From the NCBI GenBank assembly GCA_013398275.1, contig VZSE01002883.1, positions 453,249 to 517,248 of the forward strand: a stretch of DNA of 64,000 nt, read 5' to 3'. This stretch comes from Promerops cafer. Its lineage: Eukaryota; Chordata; Aves; Passeriformes; Nectariniidae. The notes beneath the pieces are model-generated. The model saw only the letters and a program-made list of their open reading frames with translations, was not told where the DNA came from and searched no databases. Shown here piece after piece: positions 33,419 through 43,498 of this stretch. A program made the position numbers and the translations under genes. Position 1 is the first letter of the stretch. The number at the start of each line of letters is the position of its first letter.

Positions 33419-34610
33419 TTGGGTAGGGTTTGGCTACCTGTGGTTCTGGAGTCTTTTCCACAGTCAGTCTGGACACTCTGGCACCAGAAAGCAAACAAGA
33501 GGAGCCCAGACTGGCTTGCTGGGTTATTTTTAATTCACGTTTTTAAGCACATTTTGTACAAGCTTGGCATCTGAATTGTGGTGTTTCGCTGCCTGCCTTC
33601 AGCAATCAGGGAAATACCTAAAATTTTGGCTGCACAGGGGTGTAAATCTTCCAGGGGAAATCTCTCAGGATTAGAGTTGCTCTGGGTTTCAGTGGTGTCT
33701 TCATGGTCCCCACGGTGCAAGGAGTGCAAAATGAGCCCGGGGCAGAGCCAGACCAGACCCTGTGAAGAACAGCTCCTGTGGAGGGGTGAGGAAGAGCCAG
33801 GATTAGTTACAACAGCCTAACTGGGCAGGGTTAGGCTGGGTTTAGGACTGATTATCACACCCATTGTGGGTCCTCCCTCACTCCTCTCTTCCCAGCACTC
33901 CTGGGCAGGTCCTGCTGAAGCCAACACCTGCCTTGTTGGCTCTTCTGTCACATTTCCCAAGCACAGGCTGCAAATCCCAATTGCTCCAAAGGATTTGGAG
34001 CACCAGGGAGGGTGTCTGGGTTTGTTGGTGGCCGTGGCCCAGGGACAAGCAGCAGACTGGTGATGAGCCTTGGCTGGGTGTGGGACATCCATCCCATGGC
34101 TCTGCTGGAAAAACAGGCCCTTGGAATCCTTCAGGATGCCAGGAATGCATAGGGGACATGGAGGAGAAATGTTTTCCAGGTTCTGGGATGCATTATTTGG
34201 CTTTGTGGATGGTTTCTCTTCCCGCAGGTTTCTGTATTTTTTGTAGGCATGAGTTTTCCCCCTAAGAGCTATGAAAAAAGCCACCCTCCACCACCGGCTT
34301 GCAATTGGAATAAAAAACATGGGACAGGGTAAAAAAATATCGTCGGTTTGCAATTCTGAGTAGACGTTGAGAAACTGGAAGAGGCAGAATAAATTAACAG
34401 GGTGGTTTTAAACAGGGAGCCCAGAAGAAGGAGACAATTAAACCAATCCTTCTTAGTCAGGCACACAACATCTGGACCAGGTGCAGGTGGAAGATATCCA
34501 TCTTCCTAAAGAGTAGGGGAAAAAAGGAAAGCAAACCCCCTGGCATATTTGTTCCAAACCCTCTTCTGTGTTTCATGTGTACGATGTGCCTTCAGTGGGC
34601 ACAGAGTCTG
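33419..34610. other. Unique noncoding sequence left of the microsatellite
   Basis: A minus-strand frame of 178 codons (33817-34353) has no recognisable domain. The stretch 34250-34420 is AT-rich with an A7 run. No repeat family is seen. Confidence 0.5.
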
Positions 34611-34684
34611 GGATGGATGGATGGATGGATGGATGGATGGATGGATGGATGGATGGATGGATGGATGGATGGATGGATGGATGG
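34611..34684. repeat. GGAT tetranucleotide microsatellite, about 18 units
   Basis: An uninterrupted GGAT tract of 74 bp, the first part of a three-part compound array. Frames through it encode Met-Asp-Gly-Trp repeats with no meaning as protein. Confidence 0.97.
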
Positions 34685-34758
34685 ACTGCAGGAAGGAAGG
34701 ACTGCAGGAAGGACTGCAGGAAGGACTGCAGGAAGGACTGCAGGAAGGAAGGACTGCA
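34685..34758. repeat. 12-bp tandem repeat ACTGCAGGAAGG, six units
   Basis: Six ACTGCAGGAAGG units, some spaced by an extra GGAA or AAGG step. It bridges the GGAT tract on the left and the GGAA tract on the right, and every unit contains CTGCAG. The GGAA step links the unit to the right-hand tract. Confidence 0.95.
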
Positions 34759-34810
34759 GGAAGGAAGGAAGGAAGGAAGGAAGGAAGGAAGGAAGGAAGG
34801 AAGGAAGGAA
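34759..34810. repeat. GGAA tetranucleotide microsatellite, about 13 units
   Basis: A perfect GGAA tract of about 52 bp, purine-only on the plus strand. GGAA arrays are known to bind ETS-family proteins in mammals; whether that applies here is unknown. Confidence 0.97.
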
Positions 34811-35820
34811 TCTCTGCACTGAGAAGGGGCTGTGAAACAGAAAAATAAATTTTTTTACTGGGCTTTTTTTCCTGTCCTCATGAAAAGCAAATGCCCTCTC
34901 TCTTCCTCCCCTTCCATCTCCCAGAACCAATATACAATTCTGACAAATCAGCCCTGAATGCAAATCCAATAAACTTAGCATAATTGTCTTTGTTATGAGG
35001 AGCTGGAACAGGCTGCTCTGCATGAAAATCCAAATCATAAACCACTCAAACATAATGCAATTGGGGGAGTCTAAACCTGGCCATGTCCCCACCAAGGTGT
35101 GGGTGCAGGATGGGGGGACCTGGGCAAGGGGAGCTCCCTGGGCAGCTCCCAGGGCCCATTTGAAGCTTGCTGGTGGTTTTTAAAAGAAAACAAGCAGTGG
35201 AGGGAGGAGCAGATTATTTTCATGTATCAATGTTCAGCAGATGAAAAGGGAAAACTGAAGCGTTTCCTGACAACTACAAGATCTCGCTGTTTTTTGTGTT
35301 AATTGTGTCTGATTTAAAAGCTCACACAAAGCAAATAAACCAAAGCAGAAAGCTCAAAATATTTTGCTTAGAAAATATTGACACAAAAAAGGTTGTTTAT
35401 TTTTTTTTCCCCCTTTCAAGGAACTGTTCCAAAAAAGCCAATTCCGTTGATGTGAATCTAAATGAGGTGATGTGAGTGAGTGTTAACAAAGGTTTAGCTA
35501 ACGAGAGCATTCCATGCTTGTTCCTAAGCCCTGGCTCCAGGAGTCCTGAGAATGCAGAATTGGAGCTTTGGTTAAAAAACACACAAACACAAAAGCTGTG
35601 GTTTTCCTGATGATGGAAATGGAATAATCCTGCTGCGAGAGTGGAGCTCTCACCCCGGCAGTGGGTCTTGCATGTCCTTGGGGTGCTGGGGGTCTCCTCC
35701 TTTCTCCCACCCCAGCTCCAGTCCCCTTCCCTCCCTCTTCAAGGAATCCTGATTGCATCCACCTTGGGAGCACATTCATCAGCCATTCTGTAAATAATTG
35801 CTTTGAGTGGCTTTCCCCTT

Positions 35821-36240
35821 CACCTTGGGGCCAGGAGGGGGACGTGACCCGGGAATAATTCCTGTCCTCCCTCCTTGCCTTTGCTCCGCGGGCGGCAGGA
35901 GCAGCCCAAGCCTCCACCTGGCTCCCCAGGGAGCCGCGTCCGACCCGGGACAAACAGCTTCCCAAAGATTGCCTTTAACAGAGGCCAGCTCCAGAAACTT
36001 CGGGAGAGGGAGAGCAGCACGGGGGCTCTGGAGGAGCCCGGGAAGAGCAGTTTGTTTCTTTGGGAGGAATTGATCTTCAAAGCTCTTGCTGTTCCGTTTG
36101 AAATGCATCCCGCTGTTCCCAGCATCCCGATTACCTTTCCCTCCCGCACCCGCCTTTGTTGTTCCAACATCAAAGGAACGCTGCCCTGCTCCGCTGAGCC
36201 ATCGCCTCGCCCCTGCTCTCCGGGGTATTTCCAGCCCCAC
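35821..36240. promoter_or_regulatory. CpG-island-like segment
   Basis: By hand I count 22 CpG in 420 bp, with base composition clearly above the surroundings (roughly 55-60% G+C by eye). It includes the Sp1-like GGGCGG at 35890-35895 within CTCCGCGGGCGGC. No TATA element, first exon or splice donor can be argued. It could be a promoter of an unseen transcript, an orphan island or ordinary GC fluctuation. Confidence 0.4.
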
Positions 36241-37260
36241 ACTCCACCCAGGGGGCTGGGATGCAGAGGAACAGCCTTGGAGTGAAGCCAGGAGTTGGGT
36301 CTGTAAGGGGACATCGAGATGCCGTCAGTATAGTGGGACATGACAGTGGATGGACTGATGGGGGCTGGGGGTTGTGTTGTGCCCCTCCTCACACCCCTGT
36401 TGGATGTTTCTCTTGGTTCATTGATGTCCTGTGACCTGTTCTTCCATCTGCTGGCTCTCACGTGCCGTGGCTTTGGGTGGAATTCCATGGCCCCTGGATC
36501 CCCCTGGAGCAGCATCTGCTCAGGACAAGGACACGCAGCAGCACCGCCCTGATTCTCGCAGCAAACCCATCTCTGTGTGCCTCAGCAGAAGCTCTCGGGG
36601 GGGGTTGGCAGGCAAATCACGTCTGGCAGTGACAGTATCAGCTCCTTGGCTTCTTCTCCCTCCCCCCAAGTCTCAGGCTTCAACCTGTGCTCTTGAAGAG
36701 GCTTTAAAGCTCATCTGTGCTATTGTGCTCAGGAAACCCTGAAAAGGTTAAACCGATCCAAATTGCTGAGTCTTTGAAATAAAAGCAGAGCCTCTCCTAG
36801 CAGGAGCCTCGCTGAACAAAAGGGCTTCAGCAGGCAGCTTGATTTCAGCAGCTATTCCCAGGGGCTTCAGAGGGGTGACCCCGCATCCAAATTCCTGCAG
36901 GAAGCGAGCTGCAACCCCTGTGAGATGAAGTGAGGATCCATGGAGTGTCTCTCTCTCCCTGCATTCAGAATCCCACCTTCTGCTGGGATGAGGTGACCAG
37001 AGAGTCCCAGGGCTGGACCCCCTTCTTTTGGCTTTCATCTGTTGAATTGACAGCAGCCATGGGAAGCCCTGGCTCTGTCTGGGACATTTCCCCTCCGGAG
37101 ATGTCACTCCATCAGCATGAGCAGCAAAACAGGAGCAGAAACCTGCACCCCAGGGGCCTGGCTTGGTGCTTTTGCCTCCGCGCTGCCAACGCGTCCCATG
37201 CTCGCAGTGCTCCCTGCTCTGGGTGGGAAATGTGCTCCCTGACAACTTCTTCTCTCTGCT

Positions 37261-37330
37261 ATTTGCATAATTAACAGAAATTACAGAGCATTTGGCCTGC
37301 TTGGAGTGTTTACATCATAAGCCTTGTGGT
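37261..37330. promoter_or_regulatory. Octamer, forkhead and RUNX-like motif cluster
   Basis: ATTTGCAT (POU octamer) at 37261-37268 runs straight into AATTAA. A forkhead core TGTTTAC lies at 37307-37313 and TGTGGT (RUNX core) at 37325-37330. All three are intact within 70 bp of AT-rich unique sequence. This is motif evidence only. Confidence 0.35.
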
Positions 37331-38751
37331 ATTTGGGTTTTTTAAGTCTTCCCAGAGTGGCCGAGACATTCCCCTCCCAAGCCAGCCAATTCCATTTGCC
37401 AGCACTTCCAGTAAATGCCTCGGTCCAGAGAGTGAGCAAAGACACTCTTCCCCTCTGTGTGGATAATTGTGTTCCTCTGGGGCACAAAGGGTAGAAAATG
37501 AGGTAGGACATGGCATGCCTGGGGCTGGGAAGACCTACAGGAGACCTTGGGCACTTGCTGCGCATCACTGAGAGCTGGGGGAATGTGCAGGACAATAATC
37601 CCCTGTATGAATCAATCCCTGAGCTGTCTGGGACAAGGACAGCATGGGGACCTTGATCACAGCCACAGGACCTGGCAGGGCTTCTGTCATCAAAAAATAA
37701 ATAAAAAATATGGCTTTTAATCCTCTTAATTGGTTGCATTACTGATCCTCTCTGGCGCTGGCTGGGGAATGAGAAAATCTATAAACGGGTCTGGGTTTGT
37801 CCAGCCCAGCCTGTGCCTGAGCCCGAGTTGTCATTCAGAGCAGGGACAGAAGAAAACACCTCAACACTCACCAAAAAACATCCCCAGCCCTCCCCACCAG
37901 CTCTGCACTGGGAAACTGCCCCCACTGGACCAGTTGCAATTTGTTGCACCCAGCAACCATTTCCAGTGAAATACATTGAGGATTTAATGAGGGAGGATGG
38001 ACTTTTTTTTTTGCATTGCTTTGGGAAGAGCCTAATTTTCTTCCCTAAACCTTTGCCAATGACAGACACTCTCATAAAGCATTTTTATTGGATTTTCGAA
38101 CAATTTAATTAGCGTCTCCGGCCGTGATGGCTGCAGAATTGGTGTCTCTGGGGACAGTAAAACAGAAGTGGCAGCAGTGCTCTGTGCACGGGGTGGAGGG
38201 GGAGGACAGGTAAGAGGGAGAGAGCAGAAGGACTGCGGGAGAAACAGGGCTTGGCAATGTCTCTTCTGAAAGCTGGGAAGAAGTCAGCTGTGTCCATGCG
38301 TGCACCTGACTCCTTCCTGCTTCCTCGAGGGGCTTGGCAGGGTGGGCACAGCCCTGAAAGCTCCAATCCTGGTTCCAAGCAGGGACTTTGGACCAAACCA
38401 GGACAGTCCCTGTCAGAGATGCTTGGCCTTGGGGGCAGCAGGAACATGTCCAAAAGACCAAGGAGTCCACCACAAGCCCAGCTTTGTTCCTTCCTCACCC
38501 CTTGCCTTGCCAAGTGCCCTTGAAGCACTTTGGGCCAGACTTTGATGGGAATGAAGCTGGTTCATGGAGGCATCGAGCAGGACCTGCCCTACCTCCCCCT
38601 CCTCATGTGAGGGGTACAGCTTCAGCTTCCCAAGCCCGGTGTGGGTGCTCTGAGGACAAGTTTGAGCCAGCGTGTGCCCACGTGGCCAAGGGCACCTCCA
38701 AGGGCATCCTGCCTTGTACCAGCCACAGTGGGACCTGCAGGACCCAACAGA

Positions 38752-39273
38752 GTGTCCCTCTGTGCTGGCACTGCTGAGGCACCTCCAGCCCTGGGGACAG
38801 TTCTGGGCCCTCACAGCAAGAGAGACATCGAGGGGCTGGAGTGTGTCCAGGGAAGGGAACGGAGCTGGGGAAGGGGCTGGAGCACCAGGAGTGGCTGAGG
38901 GAGCTGGGAAAGGGGCTCAGCCTGGAGAAAAGGAGGCTCAGGGGGAACCTTCTGGCTCTGCACAACTCCCTGACAGGAGGGGGCAGCCAGGGGGTGGTCA
39001 GGCTCTGCTCCCAGGGAACAGGGACAGGATGAGAGGAAATGGCCCCAAATTGTGCCAGGGGAGATTTAGGTTGGATATTAGGGAAAATTCCTTCATGAAA
39101 AGGATTGTCAAGCTGCCCGGGGCAGTAGGGGAGTCCTCATCCCTGCAGGGATTTAAAGCCATGTGGATGTGGCTCTTGGGGACACAGGTCAGTGGTGGCC
39201 TTGGCAGTGCTGGGGAATGGTTGGATCGATGATCCTGGAGGTCTTCTCCATCCTGAAGGACTCTGGGATTCTG
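38752..39273 (+). repeat. CR1 LINE 3' region, about 520 bp (forward)
   Basis: One of the longest copies. It runs from CTCTGTGCTGGCACTGCTG through TCAGCCTGGAGAAAAGGAGG, CCCTGACAGGAGGGGGCAGC, AGATTTAGGTTGGATATTAG and GGATTTAAAGCCATGTGGATG, and ends at GACTCTGGGATTCTG. The 5' part derives from the end of the reverse-transcriptase frame but has no intact reading frame. It carries a CTCF-like core at 38973-38986. Confidence 0.9.
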
Positions 39274-41137
39274 CACTGGGGACCCCACCTTCAGAGCCCA
39301 GCCCCTCTCAGCCCACACATGATCCCACTTCTCTCCCACCCAGAGCAGCGTGGCCTCGCCTGGGCTGGGCGGGCCAGGGGAGGCAGGAACGTGCTGCCTT
39401 AGGCCTCACAGCTCATTTTTTATTCAGCTGGAGTTACTCACAGGAGCAGGGATACCCCGGGAATCGGGATAGCCGCGCCACGCAGAGGCAACGTGTTCAA
39501 GAGCCTGGATTCCAGTGAATGCCCAAGGGCTGTCTGGTTTCTATCAGAGCACAGCCCTGGCCTTCCCTTGTTCTTCTGTGTGCAAAAAGCACGTGCTGCA
39601 TGATTCCTGCAGGGCCCTCAGAGCCACACGGGCTCCTGGGTCCCAGCAGCCACATCTGGCTGGCGTCCTGCCCTGCAGGCTGTGCCGAATTTGGGGGCTC
39701 AGTGACCCCATGCCGAGCCAGAGCTGTGCCAGAGCCGGCTGATCCCCAGCCCCAAAAGGCAGGAGATGAGAAGCAGGACAGGAAAGAAGAGGAGAAAACA
39801 GGAGGCTGAAGTCATGTATGGTGGAGAGCAGCCAAGTTGAGTGCTTCCAGCCAGCTTCCTGACAAAAGATTTGGAGGAATTCTGGAGTTTCATGGTGCCC
39901 TGCACCCCAAATCTTCCAATTGTCCCAGGGGTGGGCCCGGCAAATCACCTTTCCCTGGAACAAAGCCTGTTTTTCAGCCAGACTTTGCTGTAAAAACAGG
40001 TTTTCAACAAGGAATAGCAGAAGATACTCCAGCAGGTCAGGAGCAAGAGAGGGAATGCTTTGCCTGTGGCAGAGTTATATTTAATTTTTTCCAGTTTATT
40101 AATACAGCTGCTATTGCAGGCATATGGACAGGCCCAGGACCATTCACACAGACCTGCTCCAATCCTGCATGTGCAAATTTTCCATCCTGGCTTTCAGGGA
40201 GTTCCGGAGAAGCCCTAGAAACCTTTCTTACAAGCTCAAGTGAGTGTAACCCAGCTCCCAGCTGGACCTGCTGCTGAGCTTTGCGATGCTTTTCATGCTC
40301 CATCACACCTAAATCCCCACGGCAGCACTCGGGGCAGATTTTCCTTGGATTCAGCCCTGTTTTTCTTTGGGAATGAGCTTTCTGGGATGAAGCTCACCCC
40401 CGTGTGCCTGGCTATGTGACTCCAGCACAGACTGCAAACCCATCAGTGGGCAACTGGGTGGCTGGGACCCAGCTGGAGGACCCTGGGCTACCTCTGGGCT
40501 AAACTGGGCTTTAAGCCTTGTCAGCAGATTCCTCCTTCTCCCTTTCCCCCAGCTCTCTGACATGGCTAATGGATTGCAGACCTGTTCTCCCCACGCTGCT
40601 CTTTGCATCAGGAGGAGATTTTTTAGGGAGCACAGAAAGGTAATTTCCCCCTGTACAGTGGGTTCGTGCTAAAGGAAAGGGGGAGAAGCGCCAAATGCTC
40701 TCATTTTTCTTGTAAAAAGTGGTGGAAATTATTCCATGGCAGCAAATCGGTCCCTGTGGGTATCCTCTTTGATGTGCAAAGGATAGGAGTGTTTTAGCTG
40801 ATCTCAATATTTTTAATTCTCTTGCTGATTTCAAAGCCCTCTTTAGCATGAGCTACCAAAGGCTCGGAGATTACCCTGCAAAAGCAGTTTTGTTATTGTC
40901 TCTCTTAACCCCAGCTCGCCTGCAATTTCCTGCCATCATTTTTATTATGTCTTCTTTCAGCTGGGAATGAACAAGCAGCTTTATTAGGAGAATAGGGGAG
41001 AAATACAGGAGGAGAAGCCCCTCTGGATGAGGCAGAGCCTAGCTGGGTTTGGGATGCTGTGTGAACACAACCCCAGGATCCACTGGTGCTCTCCCATCTG
41101 GAAGGAGCTGCAGGGTCTCTCCACCAGCACAACTTTT
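39274..41137. other. Unique noncoding sequence
   Basis: About 1.9 kb with no recognised gene. The stretch 40630-41000 is AT-rich and unrepeated, with TTTGTTATTGTCTCTC (SOX-like ATTGTC) and CATCATTTTTATTATGTC, and is a weak candidate for conserved noncoding sequence. Confidence 0.5.
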
Positions 41138-41304
41138 ATAGAATCATAGAACTGGGTTGGAAGGGACCTTAAAGATCATCCCTTTCCAGCCCCTGCCATG
41201 GGCAGGGACACCTCCCACCTATCCCAGGTTGCTCCAAGCCCTGTCCAGCCTGGTCTTGGACACTTCCAGGGATCCAGGAGCAGCCACAGCTGCTCTGGGT
41301 GATT
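41138..41304 (-). repeat. CR1 LINE 3' end fragment (reverse), left arm of an inverted pair
   Basis: It begins ATAGAATCATAGAACTGGG, then CCCCTGCCATGGGCAGGGAC, TTGCTCCAAGCCCTGTCC and CCACAGCTGCTCTGGG. Its first 128 bp (to 41265) are the reverse complement, roughly 80% by eye, of the plus-strand copy that starts at 41402. Confidence 0.9.
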
Positions 41305-41401
41305 TGCTAATGCATCAGATCTGATCAAAAGTGCTCTTTTGGCCCCTCCCATTAGGATGGAATATATTTGTTCATGAGAAACAGAAGAAACTGGAAAGGG
41401 A

Positions 41402-41543
41402 AAGTGTCCAAGGCCAGCTTGGACGGGGCTTGGAGCAACCTGGGCTAGTGGAAGGTGTCCCTGCCCATGGCAGCAGAGTGGAATGAGATGAGCTTTAAGT
41501 TCCATTTCAACCCAAATCATTTCATAATCTTATGATTCTATGG
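41402..41543 (+). repeat. CR1 LINE 3' end fragment (forward), right arm of an inverted pair
   Basis: AAGTGTCCAAGGCCAGCTTGG, GGTGTCCCTGCCCATGGCAG, and the tail ATCTTATGATTCTATGG. It is 5'-truncated at exactly the element position where the similarity to the left arm ends, giving arms of about 130-140 bp around a 136-bp spacer (41266-41401). Confidence 0.9.
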
Positions 41544-41546
41544 AAT

Positions 41547-43277
41547 TTCCTGTTAAGTGAGCCCCCTACTCCTTTATTCCTAAATTTTCCAGAAATATAA
41601 TGAAATCTCTTTTGCTAAGAATAAACTCAGGCCCTTAAAGCCTTCTCCTACTCCCCCCACCCCAATTGTTAAACTCTGTTGTGCTGCATCTGCATTTCCC
41701 CCACAAAGCTCCAACATTATAAGAATATTTCTGACACCAGGACCAGGCAAATGCCTCTCTGCACTTTCAGAACACTGAAGATTTGATTTTAAAGTGGAAA
41801 TAGCAAGGTTTACAATTAAGCAACCAAATTTTAGCAGACATTTGCTCGTGACATTCAATATATTGTTCACATGCCGATTTTATGGAGTAAAGTAAAGAAT
41901 CTTTATTCCTCTCATTGAAGGTTTCCCTGGCTTTCCTCTGCAAGGCTAAGCCTTTATTTGCACCAGGCTTGACTCTTGCTGATGCAGCCTGCTTACCCCG
42001 TGGATGGCTGTTCAGATAATTGTTCTGTTGCCATTAACACAAGTTCAAATGTTGTTTAATTGTGGGAATATGCAGAATTGTTGCCGATCAGGGTCATTCG
42101 GGAGCCGAGCTGAATGCTGATTTCAGGGGCTGTAAAGGCAGCTCAGAGCCTCGCTTTTTCTCTTCACGTTTGATTTTTCCTATCATTTGAAGAGCTTAAA
42201 ATAGTCCCTGTCTAGGTAGGCTGAGCTTTGCAGAGGAAGATCGACTGGCAGATATCACCCCATGCAAAGCCTCTGCTGTAACCAAGCAGAGGTTTGCAGG
42301 TAATAATAAAAGGGAAAACTACTGAGTCTCAAGATAAAGGATGTTCTCCGGGCTGTGGGTGTTCAAACAGAACACAACAACATTTCTATTCAGCACTCTT
42401 TAATTCTCAGTTAAAAGAGATGCTGGATAATTGTAGCTTAATCCTGCTTGAAATGACAATTTTCATTTCAACCCCGAGTTTTATCGAAGAAATGTTTTCA
42501 CTTGCTGAGCTGCTCTTCTTCAACATTTGGTTTGCTAAAATCAGCCAGCAACAATAACAAAAAAAAAAAAAACACTCTCAACCGCTGTAAAATGCATCTG
42601 GAATCTGACAAACAGGCTGGGGGTTGAGTCGAGAAGAAATCAGCAGCTTCCACCAGGTTTTTGTTTGCTCGAGGGTTTTGGCGGGAGGTGGCAGGTTTAA
42701 TACAACAATTCCGAGCTGCTGTTTGCAGGGATTGCTTTTCCAACATGTAAGTCAACACCGTCCCCCGAGATCTGGAGCAAAGACAAAATAAATCTACTTT
42801 CATTTAAATTTTCAGCAGGATAACACTGCCTTTCCCTGCCTTTTTCCCCTCTGAACGCATGGGCTGGTTGCACCTGAAGGAAACCCCCCCTCAATACAGC
42901 ACAGTCACCACCAGATTGGCTTCCAACACCAGGAAAGTATCCAAGGCATTTTCCTGGCCTGGTTCATAGTGAGAGGGCTCGGTGGAGATGATTTTCTTTC
43001 TCGTTTCATTTATCTTCTCCTGCTTTTGAGTTTCTCACCCAAACTCCTGGAGAGGCCCTTTTTTCTGTGGAGGAGTATCCCAAACAAAACCAGGAAGGTG
43101 CTGTCATCTCCTGGATTCGTCTCAAGGGTGTGTAGAGTTACCATGAGGTGAAATGAAAACTCTTTTGGGACAGAGTCCAGAAAATCTGGATCTCATTTCC
43201 CAGGCTTGATCTGCCAACCTAAACTAGGGCTAGCATCAGACTGGAAACCTCTAATGCCACCACTGTGGAAATAAACC
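41547..43277. other. AT-rich unique block, candidate conserved noncoding region
   Basis: About 1.7 kb free of CR1. The core 41900-42600 is rich in homeodomain, SOX and GATA-like words: CAGATAATTG, TTGTTTAATTG, TTAATTCTCAG, GACAATTTTCATTTC. No coding frame is convincing. An A14 run lies at 42559-42572. The even AT-rich texture and freedom from insertions resemble conserved noncoding sequence, but no comparison was possible. Confidence 0.4.
42559..42572. repeat. A14 homopolymer run
   Basis: Fourteen consecutive A after AACAATAAC. No retrocopied sequence is recognised beside it. Confidence 0.9.
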
Positions 43278-43498
43278 GGACTGGATATTAGGAAAAATTC
43301 CTTAATGGAAAGGGTGGTCAGGCCTTAGAAAGGGCTGCCCAGGGCAGTGGTGGAGTCCCTGTCCCTGGAGGGAGGGATTTAAAAGCCATGTGGATGTGGC
43401 ACTTGGGGATGTGAGTTAGTGGTGTCCTTGGCAGTGCTGGGGGAATGGCTGGATTTCATGGTCGTGGAGGTCTTTTCCAAGCTTAATGATTGTCTGGC
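43278..43498 (+). repeat. CR1 LINE 3' end fragment (forward)
   Basis: GACTGGATATTAGGAAAAATT, GGGCTGCCCAGGGCAGTGG, AAAAGCCATGTGGATGTGGC, GTGTCCTTGGCAGTGCTGGG and CAAGCTTAATGATTGTCTGG. It belongs with the copies at 33118, 38752 and 44658 by the GGCAGTGCTGGG signature. 5'-truncated. Confidence 0.88.

Larger units (their letters stand above)
34811..38751. other. 3.9 kb CR1-free unique noncoding block
   Basis: It contains the CpG-island-like segment at 35821-36240 and an octamer/forkhead-like cluster at 37261-37330, both listed separately. The stretch 35270-35480 is AT-rich with a T9 run and a C5 run near 35398-35415. The stretch 38075-38120 has homeodomain-like cores (TTTTATTGG, TTTAATTAG). Frames of 231 codons (35820-36515, minus) and 165 codons look like by-products of raised GC. 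Confidence 0.5.

Noticed and set aside
34549..35095. Frames encoding Met-Asp-Gly-Trp or Ile-His-Pro-Ser repeats
   Set aside because: They are translations of the GGAT/GGAA microsatellite, open in every frame because the units lack stop codons.
35820..36515. 231-codon minus-strand frame over the CpG-rich segment
   Set aside because: Raised GC lowers stop-codon frequency. Frames of 136-153 codons overlap it on both strands, and none resembles a protein.
37915..37935. CTCF site on the minus strand (CTGCCCCCACTGGAC)
   Set aside because: The reverse complement lacks the A before the G run, so spacing in the core is one base short.
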